Part shown: piece by piece, positions 18,701-26,260 of the stretch
Layout: the number at the start of each line of letters is the position of its first letter
Numbering within the stretch: position 1 is the first letter of the stretch
Source of the DNA: Acidobacteria bacterium Mor1
GTDB taxonomy: Bacteria > Acidobacteriota > Polarisedimenticolia > Polarisedimenticolales > Polarisedimenticolaceae
Direction: 5' to 3'
DNA: 64,000 nt
NCBI GenBank assembly: GCA_001664505.1
Contig: CP011806.1
Location: forward strand, 5,480,589 to 5,544,588
Made by a program: the position numbers and the translations under genes
Notes under the pieces: generated by a model
The model's input: only the letters and a program-made list of their open reading frames with translations
The model's database searches: none
What the model was told of the DNA's origin: nothing

Positions 18701-19051
18701 GACACCCCCGGCGCGGACATGGCGATGCTTGATCGCCTGGCCACCCTGCAGAAGGATCTCGACGCGTTGACCGTGCAGATGGTCGGCGATCGCAGCCTGG
18801 CCCGCCGCTCGGTACCGACCGAGCCGGGGATCCTACAGCGGGTCTCCCGGATCATCGGGGGACAGTGGACCGCGACCTCGGCGCCAACCGGTACCAACCG
18901 CGATCAGTACCGCTTCGCCTCGGAAGCCTTCGCTCCGGCGCTGGCGGAGCTGAAGCGGTTGGATGGAGCGCTGTCGGCGGTGGAGCGGGAGCTGGAAGGC
19001 CTGGGAGCCCCGTGGACGCCTGGCCGGATCCCGACCTGGCAGCCTGAGTAG
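15767..19051 (+). CDS. Large secreted BNR/sortilin-like beta-propeller protein
   Basis: A 1094-residue protein starting at ATG 15767 (GAGGAG upstream) with a signal peptide (LLLALCLIALIGAPAVEA) and a Lys-rich spacer. Asp-box motifs repeat through residues ~60-740 (SVDGGSSW, TTDGGATW, STDGGVSW, SENRGESW, SRDRGKSW, SVDRGKRW), forming two ten-bladed or smaller VPS10/sortilin-like propellers. The region after ~780 holds a charged coiled tract (EDKRKKAEKKAEEAGE), then a beta-sandwich (VYLTVRDEDGNVIRRIKG, a FlgD-like Ig fold) and a helical C-terminus. Such proteins are abundant in Acidobacteria and Bacteroidetes, annotated as glycosyl hydrolases without demonstrated activity; no catalytic pair was recognised. 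A carbohydrate- or protein-binding surface role is likelier. Confidence 0.88.
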   Translation: MKRLLLALCLIALIGAPAVEAKKKKDKADEPESKFKSTTFSGLSLRLIGPALTSGRIGDIAVNPEDHSEWFVAVASGGVWRTRNAGTTFTPVFDSQGSYSIGCVTIDPNNPNVIWVGTGENNSQRSVGYGDGVYKSVDGGSSWTHMGLKDSQHIGKILVDPRDSNVVYVAAQGPLWNAGGDRGLYKTTDGGATWDKVLEISENTGVTDIVLDSRNPDVILAASYQRRRRVWTLINGGPEGGLHRSTDGGATWNKVKGMPGVDIGRIGLTQSPAQPDIYYAIVEAEGDKGGFFRSTDGGVSWKKRSSYMSSSPQYYNEIVADPEEPGRVYSLDTWMQVTDDGGKTFRRLGGNYRHVDDHALWIDPGDTRHMIVGCDGGIYETWDRGATWHYKPNLPVTQFYKIAVDNDAPFYNVYGGTQDNFTLGGPSRTASANGISNSDWFVTVGGDGFEAAVDPEDPDIVYSQWQYGNLVRYDRSSGELLDIKPQPEPGDDPLRWNWDSALLISPHKASRIYFAAQRVFQSENRGESWIPISDDLTRALDRNALEVMGRIQKVDAVSKNRSTSPYGNIVALSESPLEEGLLYAGTDDGLIQVREAGGGWRKVDGISGVPELSYVSDVEASAHDVDTVYAVFQNFKSGDFKPYLYRSRDRGKSWSSISSNLPERGSVYTIVEDHERPDLLFAGTEFGLFFSVDRGKRWTQLKGSFPTVAVRDLEIQRRESDLVVGTFGRGIYILDDYSPLRQVTSAMLDQEATLFEPRRAWMYVPSVPLGIGGKSFQGDSHYTVDNPFGATFTYYMADALQSREDKRKKAEKKAEEAGEVYSYPSWDDLRAEDREQHPVVYLTVRDEDGNVIRRIKGKTGAGFQRVTWDLRWPASDPVDLSGPGLFNPFASSAMGPLAVPGVYSVSLSKRVDGVTTDLGEPQTFRTEPLGTAKLAAKDRDALLAFQRKVARLQRAVLGANRVRGQMGTRIRHLNQAVLDTPGADMAMLDRLATLQKDLDALTVQMVGDRSLARRSVPTEPGILQRVSRIIGGQWTATSAPTGTNRDQYRFASEAFAPALAELKRLDGALSAVERELEGLGAPWTPGRIPTWQPE

Positions 19052-19084
19052 CCGCTAGCCGGCAGTTCAGCACTCTGAAACGAA

Positions 19085-19111
19085 ACGGCCGGCCCCCCAT
19101 GGGCCGGCCGT
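19085..19111. terminator. Palindromic hairpin between convergent genes
   Basis: ACGGCCGGCCC (19085-19095) pairs with GGGCCGGCCGT (19101-19111). It lies between the BNR protein stop and the secreted propeller gene stop. On the minus strand it is followed by TTTCG; no long T-run on either side, but position and stem strength fit a bidirectional terminator. Confidence 0.6.
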
Positions 19112-19140
19112 CTACATTCAGCGTGGTGGATCGCTGAGTT

Positions 19141-20031
19141 TCAGGGCTGTTGCGCGATCAGTTTGATCGCGCCGCGAACGTGGTAACGAAGCTCCATTTC
19201 GTCGTCGTAGGGCATGAGCTGGACCGGCTCCCATTGACCGCCGGCGCCCATGCGGCTCCATCCCGCCTCATCGTCTGAGTCGATCCAGTCGACCCACAGC
19301 TTGCCGTTGCTGCTGTGAACCTGCGGCGCGATCGTGCCGTCGTAGCTGGTGACGGTAACGATCTGCGGGACGAAGGTCCCTTCGATGTCCTGAGACAGCA
19401 CGATCTGTCGTGGCGTGGCGCCATAGCCGTAGTCGTGGACTTCATACGCTACGTAGAGATTGCCGTTGTGCATCGTTCCGAATGGCCGAAGAGAGGCTTC
19501 GGTCGGACTCGACACGACATCCGGCACACTCCAGCTCGACAGGTCCTGCGGAGCTACCGAGTGCAGCACCGCGGGCGTGGAGTCGTCGACCCACCAGAAG
19601 AGGTGCACATCGCCTGTGGCCGGATCGATCACCAGCGACGGGTCAAGTTCGTCGAGAGACGAGGAGGCAATGACCGTCGGCGTAGACCAGCTTCCATCGT
19701 AGGAGCTAAGGACAATATCGTAGCCGCTCGGGGAGTTACTAGCCCAGGCAACGATAGGGGTGTCGGTGGTCGGATGGACCGCGATGCTTGGGTATCCATC
19801 GCCATTTGCCAGCCCTTGCTCGTTGAGGACCTTGACGCTTGGATGAGTTCGGTACTTTTGCCAAACCAAGCCGAACGGGTCGGAGTCGCCGTCGATGGCC
19901 TCCAGGATGCCTGGTCGTTTGGGGGTGCCTGGCGCTGGGTCGATGACGGAAACCTCTGCCCAGCATGTTAGCGAGAGAGCCAACACTATTGGCCCGCACA
20001 ATCCGCGTCTAAGGTAAGGGGTGAACTTCAT
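19141..20031 (-). CDS. Secreted protein with sialidase-like beta-propeller repeats, function unknown
   Basis: A 296-residue protein with a signal peptide (LCGPIVLALSLTCWA). The body has propeller-like blades with repeated DPSLVIDPATGDVHLFWW and YPSIAVHPTTDTPIVAWA units and SYDG turns, as in exo-sialidase superfamily propellers. No catalytic residues could be assigned. The start codon overlaps the stop of the XRE-TPR regulator gene by four bases (ATGA), so the two are translationally coupled and likely act in one system. Base composition is visibly lower in GC than the neighbouring propeller genes. Confidence 0.65.
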   Translation of the reverse strand: MKFTPYLRRGLCGPIVLALSLTCWAEVSVIDPAPGTPKRPGILEAIDGDSDPFGLVWQKYRTHPSVKVLNEQGLANGDGYPSIAVHPTTDTPIVAWASNSPSGYDIVLSSYDGSWSTPTVIASSSLDELDPSLVIDPATGDVHLFWWVDDSTPAVLHSVAPQDLSSWSVPDVVSSPTEASLRPFGTMHNGNLYVAYEVHDYGYGATPRQIVLSQDIEGTFVPQIVTVTSYDGTIAPQVHSSNGKLWVDWIDSDDEAGWSRMGAGGQWEPVQLMPYDDEMELRYHVRGAIKLIAQQP

Positions 20032-21194
20032 GCCTTGACTCCACTCAGGTGCGCCCGGAAAATCTCGGCTTCCTCCGAGTCACCAACCCTTCGAAGGAGG
20101 GTCTTGAGCGTCTTTTCGTTGGAGACTACGCCAGCACGGTCGTTTCGCGCTTCAGAGACTCGCCAGAGATAGAAGCAGTTCTGGAAGACAACTGAGATGT
20201 ACTCATGCGGTCTCGCAATCTGATTCGAGCGAATGCAGTACGCCTCCGTGTTCTCCAGTTGGTTCTGTTTGAAGCTGATTAGGCCGAGGTTAGCTAGGGC
20301 GATCGCGTCGAGCCGATCGAATCCTCGATCCTTGTTCGCTGAAAGAACTCTCTCAAGAGCCCGCTTTGCTTCGTCAAGGCGGTCAGCTTGAATGAGTGCG
20401 CTGGAATGACTGATTCTGAGGTGGGCAAGGTTGAAAGACTCGGAAGCTCCCTCCAAGGCGGTGAAGGCCTCGTCGAAAACCGAGCACGCCTCGTCGGCCC
20501 TGCCGAGTGCACTCAGAACCTCTCCATGAACGGAGAACAAAGTGATCGCCGTGCCGGACGGTAGGTCGTCTAGTTCGCGGGATTCTTTTCGCGCTTGCTC
20601 GATAGCCATTAGCGCGATGGTGAAACGACCGGTGCGTCGGCAGCATCTCGCGAGACATTCAAGAGCTTGAACGCGCTGAATCTGTGAGAGTTCTTTGTTG
20701 TTCAGCAGGTATTCGAACTCTTCCTTTGCGGCGCTGTACCTCTCGAGGCCCAGAAGGCAGTACGCCCTTCGGAGTCTCCAGCCGAGGAGCGTTTCCAGCG
20801 TTGCCTGCTCAGCACAGCGATCCATCAGATATTCATAGAGTCCGACGGCCTCGCGATAGTGGCCAGCGCGTCGCGCTTTTCGCGCTTCTTCTTCGGCCTC
20901 TTCCCGGCTCTTGCCTTGGATGGTTGCCGACAACATGCCGTGCTTCAGATCGATTTCGAAGCGTTCGGCCATCGAAGACACCGGGACACCGTAGATCTCG
21001 CTCAGGGCGAACATCCGTGGGAACGTCGGTACGGCCTGGCCGTTCTCGATGCGAGAAAGATGAGATTTGGTGATGCGTTCCGGGTATCCGGTCGACATCT
21101 CCTCGACCGCATCGAGGGACAGTCGGCGGGATTCGCGGACTGAGCGGAGATAGCGGCCGAATCTCCGATTCTCAATGCTGAATGCCTTTTGCAC
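20028..21194 (-). CDS. XRE-family regulator with TPR sensor domain
   Basis: A 388-residue protein from GTG 21194, chosen because a G-rich GGGGAGG precedes it and the HTH follows soon after; the longer upstream frame (to 21323) has no sign of coding. Residues ~8-75 form an XRE helix-turn-helix (FGRYLRSVRESRRLSLDAVE, ITKSHLSRIENGQAVPTFPR). The rest is TPR-like helices (AREAEEEARKARRAGHYREA, ALECLARCCRRTGRFTIALM, GLISFKQNQLENTEAYCIRS). This architecture resembles quorum-type RRNPP regulators that bind short peptides, though peptide binding is only inference. It overlaps the secreted propeller gene by four bases. GC content is lower than flanking genes, suggesting a distinct origin. Confidence 0.8.
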   Translation of the reverse strand: MQKAFSIENRRFGRYLRSVRESRRLSLDAVEEMSTGYPERITKSHLSRIENGQAVPTFPRMFALSEIYGVPVSSMAERFEIDLKHGMLSATIQGKSREEAEEEARKARRAGHYREAVGLYEYLMDRCAEQATLETLLGWRLRRAYCLLGLERYSAAKEEFEYLLNNKELSQIQRVQALECLARCCRRTGRFTIALMAIEQARKESRELDDLPSGTAITLFSVHGEVLSALGRADEACSVFDEAFTALEGASESFNLAHLRISHSSALIQADRLDEAKRALERVLSANKDRGFDRLDAIALANLGLISFKQNQLENTEAYCIRSNQIARPHEYISVVFQNCFYLWRVSEARNDRAGVVSNEKTLKTLLRRVGDSEEAEIFRAHLSGVKA

Positions 21195-21520
21195 GCCCCT
21201 CCCCCCACAGGCGGCCTCGAGCGGGGGCACGTGTCGCGGACCGGGTGTCAACGGTTCTCCCTGCCATCTACGACCCGTTCTCAAGACCGAGTTGTCATCC
21301 TGGGAATAGATAAACCGCGACAACCGACAGGCGTCGAGAAAAAACCCCTAGGTGAGTTGCGCATTGGAAACCCATTCGCTAAGTCTTTGCGTTACAGTTG
21401 CTTGCGGATTTTGCGCCTTGCGTCGTTGTCCGCGCAGAAGGGCATGGAACGGCGGCCTGAGGCAGGGGCTTCGATGAGGTAGACTCGCCGTTCTTGGCTC
21501 ATCGGCAAGGGGGACTTTCG
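21195..21520. other. 326-bp intergenic region between divergent genes
   Basis: This stretch separates the XRE-TPR regulator from the cytochrome c gene. It is AT-richer than the neighbouring coding DNA and must hold both promoters. No convincing -35/-10 pair, operator or small gene could be identified by eye. Confidence 0.5.
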
Positions 21521-21973
21521 ATGGCATGTCGGACGCTCATTATCGGAACTGCGGTCGCCATGGCCGTGTTCTGTCTCACCGGATGCGGGGGAGGTGCGGG
21601 GACCGGTTCAGCGGACGCCACGGCGGGGAGCGGCGACACCGGTGGCGGCTCCCCCGATGCGGCGCCCCAGGCCGATGTGGCCCAAGCGGATGAGTCTCCG
21701 GGCGCTAAGTTCTACGAGCAGTGGGGCTGCGCGGTGTGCCACGGGAAGGATCAGGGAGGCAATCGGTTCGGCCCGACCCTGCGCGGCCTGGCGCCTCACT
21801 GGACCGCCGACGACATGGCGTCTTACCTGCTGAAGCCCCAGTCCTTCCACGATCGCAACGACCGCATGCGCGAGATCGCCAAGAAGTACAACACGATGGT
21901 GATGCCCCCGTACGATCATCCGCACGCCGATCGACTGGAACTGGCGACTTGGATCCTGTCCCTGGAGGAGTAG
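21521..21973 (+). CDS. Cytochrome c lipoprotein
   Basis: A 150-residue protein from ATG 21521 with AAGGGGG upstream. The signal peptide ends in a lipobox (CLTGC), so Cys22 is probably lipidated. A Gly/Ala/Asp-rich linker runs to about residue 60. One heme c site is seen, CAVCH (Cys70, Cys73, His74), with the likely axial Met in NTMVMPPY (126 or 128). It is a small class I monoheme cytochrome anchored in the membrane, probably an electron shuttle to a terminal oxidase or other respiratory partner; no oxidase genes are adjacent. It converges with the glycosyltransferase gene, one base apart. Confidence 0.9.
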   Translation: MACRTLIIGTAVAMAVFCLTGCGGGAGTGSADATAGSGDTGGGSPDAAPQADVAQADESPGAKFYEQWGCAVCHGKDQGGNRFGPTLRGLAPHWTADDMASYLLKPQSFHDRNDRMREIAKKYNTMVMPPYDHPHADRLELATWILSLEE

Positions 21974-21974
21974 C

Positions 21975-22949
21975 CTAGCGCCCGGGCATGGAGCCGGTCG
22001 CCGGGGAGGCCATCAGCCGGCGCCAGCACTCGACGACGCTTTGTTCTTCACTCTGAGGCGTGTGCGGCGCCGCCAGCTCCCGGGCATTCCTGATCAGCGG
22101 GTGCCAGCGGGTCATCCGGCCGGCGAGCAGGTCCTGGAGCATCGGCTCCATCCGCCGCGCCAGGGAGATGTAGTCGCCGCCGTCGGCCAGGATGGCGTTC
22201 TGCTCCGGCCCTTCTCCCTGCAGCACGTCCCGCATTCCGATGCCGTGGTAACCGGCGATCACCGCCCCGGCGGACATCGCTTCCCAGACCGAGAGGTTCA
22301 GCGCCTCCTCGGTGCTGAGCGTCAGGAATACCGATGCCTTGCGCACCTCGGCGGCATAGTCGGCGTGATCGAGGCCGTCGATGCCGACCCACTCGATCTG
22401 CTTCGCCATGCGCGGGTCCCGGGCACCGAGTACCCGACGCAGCGCGTGGACCCGCTTGGCCTTGCGCTTGAAGTAGACGATCCGCGGCTGCTTCTCCTCG
22501 GGGCGGTAGGCGAAGAGCTGGGGATCGACGGCGAAGTCGAGGAGCTCGACGGGGAGCCCCATGCTCCAGGCGACGGCGTCTCGCACGAAAGGGGAGACGG
22601 TCAGCACCCGCTCGATCCCGTGGTCCCGCCAGTCCTGCCCGCCCCTCAGATGGGGGAAGATGTAGGACCAGCTGAGGGCACAGACGATGCGCCGCAGGGG
22701 TTTGTCCCGCAGGGCTTCCATCAGGTTGGCGGCGGCCTCGGGGATCACGATCACGTCCCCCGGATTGAGGGCGGGGCCGGCTTCCCAGGAGGTCACCGGG
22801 ACACCGGGCATCCCCGGCGCGCGGAAGCCCTGGCGGCTGTGGAGGATCGAGGCCTCGAATCCGTGCTCCACCAGGATGCGCACGTGCCGATACAGGCGAT
22901 GGATGCCCCCGGAGCGGATCTCCATATCCGGGCAGAAATAGAAGATCAT
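21975..22949 (-). CDS. Glycosyltransferase (GT4-like)
   Basis: A 324-residue protein taken from ATG 22949; a TTG at 22985 is an alternative but would overlap the divergent gene. The N-terminal half has FYFCPDMEIRSGGIHRLYRH, a typical GT-B opening glycine loop. The C-terminal half has the donor-site region ASVFLTLSTEEALNLSVWEA followed by MSAGAVIAGYHGIGMRD, in which the conserved EAL...E pattern of GT4 is recognisable. It is cytoplasmic and probably adds sugar to a surface glycan. No Shine-Dalgarno is visible before the chosen start. It is divergent from another glycosyltransferase gene only 20 bases away, so the two probably act in one pathway. Confidence 0.75.
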   Translation of the reverse strand: MIFYFCPDMEIRSGGIHRLYRHVRILVEHGFEASILHSRQGFRAPGMPGVPVTSWEAGPALNPGDVIVIPEAAANLMEALRDKPLRRIVCALSWSYIFPHLRGGQDWRDHGIERVLTVSPFVRDAVAWSMGLPVELLDFAVDPQLFAYRPEEKQPRIVYFKRKAKRVHALRRVLGARDPRMAKQIEWVGIDGLDHADYAAEVRKASVFLTLSTEEALNLSVWEAMSAGAVIAGYHGIGMRDVLQGEGPEQNAILADGGDYISLARRMEPMLQDLLAGRMTRWHPLIRNARELAAPHTPQSEEQSVVECWRRLMASPATGSMPGR

Positions 22950-22969
22950 GGGGATAATGAATAACGTCG

Positions 22970-24166
22970 ATGGCGAAAGATGCAAATAATTTGAATCTCG
23001 GCGGCGAACCCCCGATCGTGCTCTACTCCCGGCAATGGGAGGAGAACCCGGCCAAGCGCCTGCGGGTGATCGACCCGCTGGAGCGGCTGGCTGCCTCCGG
23101 GGCCCTCGAGATCCACCCCATGGAGGAGGTCTTTCGCCCGGATTCCGGCTTCGAGCGGCGGCGGGTCTCGGCGCTCTTTCTCTATGTCCTCGACTTCAAC
23201 GCCGGTTCTCCCGAAGTCGCTCGCGGTCTGCGCTGGGCCCTGCGCCACGGCCGGGCGGTGCTCTGCGACACCGACGACCAGTACCTGATTCCTCACGGCG
23301 CCAGCCCCTTTGACGGTCCGCTGGACCCACACCTGCCCTACTTCGAGGAGTTGCTCAAGGCTGCCCACGCGGTGACCGTCACCGGCGATGCGCTCAAGGA
23401 GGAGATGCAGGCGCTGAACGACCGCGTGGTGGTGATTCCCAACACCGTCACGCCGGCGCACTACGTGGCCCGCCCCGCGGGCGCCGGCAGCGCCCCGAAG
23501 GCAGGGGAGTCGCTGCGAGTCGGCTGGTGCGGCGGGCCGACGCACCTGGACGATCTGTGCCTGATGCTTCCGGCGGTCGCCGAACTCCAGGCCCGCCACG
23601 ACTTCGAGCTGGTGCTGTTCGGGATGTTCGACGAGGAGATGTCCACGCTGGTCGAGCGCACCCGGGAGCTGGGTGCGGTGGGCGGAGTCAGCACGGGCGC
23701 TGAGTCTTCCGGTTGGATCGACGCCTTCCGGCGGCTATCCCGGGCGCTCGAAGGGGTGCGTTACCGGCACGTGCCGTCGGTGCCCTACCGGGAGTTCCCG
23801 GCGGCGCTGGCTTCGCTTGAGCTGGATATCGGGCTCTGTCCGCTCCACGACACCCGCTTCAACCGCTGCAAGTCGGCGGTGAAGTTCTACCAGTACGCGG
23901 CCGCCGGGGCGGTGACCCTGGCAAGTGACGTCGAGCCCTACACTCACGAGCCCTGCTGCCGCACCGTCAACACCGTCGAGAGCTGGAGCATGGCCCTGGG
24001 CCGCCTGCTGGAAGACGAGGGCTTCCGCGAGGCCTGCCGTACGCAGCAGCGCAAGTGGGTGTCGGAGAACCGGACCCTGGAGCGGGTCGGACCGCTGTAC
24101 GAGGAGCTTCTGACGCAGCTTCCCGCCCGGGTTCGTGCGGCCTTTCGAGCGGCTCGGTCGGGCTAG
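22970..24166 (+). CDS. Glycosyltransferase (GT-B fold)
   Basis: A 398-residue protein. The region LRVGWCGGPTHLDDLCLMLP and FELVLFGMFDEEMSTLVE matches the second Rossmann domain of GT4-type enzymes. KSAVKFYQYAAAGAVTLASD carries the donor-binding helix, where other members have KfxEYmAaGvPvVas. The N-terminal domain (IVLYSRQWEENPAKRLRVID, GRAVLCDTDDQYL) is less conserved. Similar proteins are found in O-antigen and capsule clusters. The start codon lacks an obvious Shine-Dalgarno sequence, as does its divergent neighbour. The gene is followed by a strong perfect hairpin. Confidence 0.78.
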   Translation: MAKDANNLNLGGEPPIVLYSRQWEENPAKRLRVIDPLERLAASGALEIHPMEEVFRPDSGFERRRVSALFLYVLDFNAGSPEVARGLRWALRHGRAVLCDTDDQYLIPHGASPFDGPLDPHLPYFEELLKAAHAVTVTGDALKEEMQALNDRVVVIPNTVTPAHYVARPAGAGSAPKAGESLRVGWCGGPTHLDDLCLMLPAVAELQARHDFELVLFGMFDEEMSTLVERTRELGAVGGVSTGAESSGWIDAFRRLSRALEGVRYRHVPSVPYREFPAALASLELDIGLCPLHDTRFNRCKSAVKFYQYAAAGAVTLASDVEPYTHEPCCRTVNTVESWSMALGRLLEDEGFREACRTQQRKWVSENRTLERVGPLYEELLTQLPARVRAAFRAARSG

Positions 24167-24180
24167 GCGGGTCGGGCTAG

Positions 24181-24206
24181 CCTTCGGCGGCGGGCGCCGC
24201 CGAAGG
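24181..24206. terminator. Perfect 11-bp hairpin between convergent genes
   Basis: CCTTCGGCGGC pairs perfectly with GCCGCCGAAGG around a four-base loop, between the glycosyltransferase stop and the PspC gene stop. There is no T-tract. Confidence 0.55.
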
Positions 24207-24217
24207 TGCCGTCACTT

Positions 24218-24409
24218 CTACGCGTGGGCCGCCCGGGGCACGATCAGCCACAGGGCCAGATAGACCAGGATGCCGGGGAAGGCCGCGGACAGGACGGAGA
24301 CCAGCACGAACAGGATGCGGGTCAGGGTCGGGTTCCAGCCGAGCCACTCGGCCAGGCCGCCGCAGACGCCTCCGAAGATGCGGTAACGGTTGGAAAGATG
24401 GAAAGGCAT
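24218..24409 (-). CDS. PspC-domain small membrane protein
   Basis: A 63-residue protein beginning at ATG 24409 with AAGGAG nine bases upstream. It is nearly all PspC domain: NRYRIFGGVCGGLAEWLG, then a transmembrane helix ILFVLVSVLSAAFPGILVYL and WLIVP. In enterobacteria PspC links membrane stress to PspA; many bacteria, as here, encode a stand-alone minimal PspC with no psp operon. The start is certain because the domain begins at residue ~5. It lies downstream of a pair of palindromic repeats. Confidence 0.92.
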   Translation of the reverse strand: MPFHLSNRYRIFGGVCGGLAEWLGWNPTLTRILFVLVSVLSAAFPGILVYLALWLIVPRAAHA

Positions 24410-24502
24410 TGCGTTCTTCTCCTTGGGAGGTAGATCTCGCCTCCCATCCGAGAATACGCAGGGCGGGCCGAAACGGTTCCCCCAATTCCGAGCACCGAAA
24501 CC

Positions 24503-24542
24503 GGGGGCGGGAGAAAGGGGATCGATTTTCTCTCCCGCCCCC
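24503..24542. repeat. Palindromic repeat copy A (REP-like)
   Basis: GGGGGCGGGAGA (24503-24514) pairs perfectly with TCTCCCGCCCCC (24531-24542); the loop contains AGGGGATCGATTTT. The flank is CCGAAACC. It resembles copy B 110 bases away in stem, loop and flank. Confidence 0.65.
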
Positions 24543-24612
24543 TGCCGCCGCACTCGAGACGACCGCCGAAGCGGGCGCCGCGGGTGCCGCGACCTTTTCG
24601 AAGCCAAAACCG

Positions 24613-24650
24613 GGGGGACGGGAGCAGAGGGGCGATCGCTCCCGTCCCCC
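24613..24650. repeat. Palindromic repeat copy B (REP-like)
   Basis: GGGGGACGGGAGC (24613-24625) pairs perfectly with GCTCCCGTCCCCC (24638-24650), loop AGAGGGGCGATC, left flank CCAAAACC. It is a diverged relative of copy A in the same intergenic region between the FG-GAP gene and the PspC gene. Confidence 0.65.
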
Positions 24651-24698
24651 GGGCCGACGAGAGAACCGTTCCCCCGCCGGCTACGAACCAACTCCTGC

Positions 24699-26132
24699 TC
24701 AGCGACGCCGCGGCTTGCCCCGGGGGCAGAAGCCGAAGTCCTTGAGCAGCACGATCTTGTCCGCGTGATCGACGGTGCCGTCCCCGTTGAGGTCCGAGCG
24801 CCCGCCGGCCTCTCCGAGATCACTCAGCAGGATCAGCAGATCCTTGAACCCGACGAAGCGGTTGCCGTCGATGTCCGACGTGCAGGGCAGCCGGTTGCCT
24901 GCGATCAGGTAGACCCGGCCGGTGTCGATCCCGTTGAAGCTCTGGCCGACGGCGGTGACCACGAAGTCGGGGAAGCCGTCGTCATCGGTGTCGCCGACGC
25001 TGAGGGCGTCGACGCCGAACTGGTCACCCGCGAGGGTGGCGGTCATCTGCCGCAGCAGCGCGCCGCTGCGGCCGGAGAACACGTAGCTGGCGCCGGCGGA
25101 TGCAGCACCGTTGCTGTCGTTGTAGCTGGCCACGACGATGTCGTTGAAGCCGTCGCCGTTGAGATCGGAGACGCCGCGACCGGGGCCGAAGCCGTCACCC
25201 ATGTCGAAGCCGCGCAGGCGGTGCAGGACCCGGCCGCTGCGGCCGGAGAAGACGTAGGCCTCTCCGCGGCCGATGGTCATCGCGTCTCCCTCGTAGGAGT
25301 AGTCGCCGACGAACACGTCGCCTATGCCGTCCCGGTTGACGTCGCCGGCGCCCGAGGCGAAGAAGACCGCGAAGAACTGGCTGCCGGACGGGTCCGGCGG
25401 TTCGAGGCTGTGCAGGATCTCCCCATTGGTTCCGTCGAGCAGCAAGGCGCGGTTTTCGCCGGTAGCGCCGACTACGAAGTCCTTGACTCCGTCCCGGTTG
25501 ACGTCGCCGACCAGGCCGGCGGCGGATCCGAGGGACGCGCCGGCGCTGTCGCCGTTGCGGGACCAGAGCAGCGAGCCGTCGGCGCCGCTGAAGACGAAGA
25601 TCCGTCCCTGGAACTCCAGGTCGACGGTCTGGAAGCGGGAGCCGGCCATGAAGTCGTCGTGGCCGTCGCCGTTGACGTCGCCGACGCCGCTGACGCTGTG
25701 GGCGAAGCCGGCGACCTCGGCACTGACGTCATGAAGCAGGGCGTTGGTCGCTCCGGAGTAGACCTGGACCAGGCCGCCGCCGATCACGTAGTCGTGGGTG
25801 CCGTCGTTATCGACGTCGCCGGCATCGGAAACGCTGTAGCCGAAGGCACTCCCCGGCGCGCCGTCGATGACGTTGAGCACGTCCCCGGTGGCACCGGAGT
25901 ACAGGGATACCCGGCCGGCGAAGCCGTCCCGGGCGATGGCGGGGATCAGGATCTCATCGACCCCGTCTCCGTTGACGTCACTCAGTTGGCCTGCAACCCA
26001 ACCGTACCAATCGCCGGTCTGGTCACCCTGGAACAACTCGAGAACTTCGACGTCGTCTTCGACGAACTGGGCGGACGCCGTGGTCAGCGCGGTGCACGCG
26101 AACAAGGCGAGCAAGATTCGGGATTTTCTCAT
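24699..26132 (-). CDS. Secreted FG-GAP (integrin-like) propeller protein with dockerin-like C-terminus
   Basis: A 477-residue protein. ATG 26132 is preferred over the ATG at 26138 since GAGGG is then seven bases away; a signal peptide follows (ILLALFACTALTTASA). About seven FG-GAP blades (residues ~30-410) repeat DVNGDGVDEILIPA, DVDNDGTHDYVIGG, DVNRDGVKDFVVGA, DTDDDGFPDFVVTA, with calcium-binding DxDxDG loops separated by VYSGATGDVL-type strands. The last 60 residues contain two dockerin-like half-EF-hands, DIDGNRFVGFKDLLILLSDL and DLNGDGTVDHADKIVLLKDF, then a basic tail. Dockerins bind cohesins; no cohesin is seen here, and in non-cellulolytic bacteria such ends are often free-standing. Extracellular, ligand unknown. 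Confidence 0.88.
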   Translation of the reverse strand: MRKSRILLALFACTALTTASAQFVEDDVEVLELFQGDQTGDWYGWVAGQLSDVNGDGVDEILIPAIARDGFAGRVSLYSGATGDVLNVIDGAPGSAFGYSVSDAGDVDNDGTHDYVIGGGLVQVYSGATNALLHDVSAEVAGFAHSVSGVGDVNGDGHDDFMAGSRFQTVDLEFQGRIFVFSGADGSLLWSRNGDSAGASLGSAAGLVGDVNRDGVKDFVVGATGENRALLLDGTNGEILHSLEPPDPSGSQFFAVFFASGAGDVNRDGIGDVFVGDYSYEGDAMTIGRGEAYVFSGRSGRVLHRLRGFDMGDGFGPGRGVSDLNGDGFNDIVVASYNDSNGAASAGASYVFSGRSGALLRQMTATLAGDQFGVDALSVGDTDDDGFPDFVVTAVGQSFNGIDTGRVYLIAGNRLPCTSDIDGNRFVGFKDLLILLSDLGEAGGRSDLNGDGTVDHADKIVLLKDFGFCPRGKPRRR

Positions 26133-26260
26133 CGACATTCCCTCGCGGTAACGCCCCTCGTGGCTTAGAGGGTGCGTCGGTCGGGGAATCGCCGCTGTCG
26201 GAATCTTGCGCATGGGCTACTTCAGAAGTTCTCTTCGCGAACAGGCTCGTAAGAGCGAAA

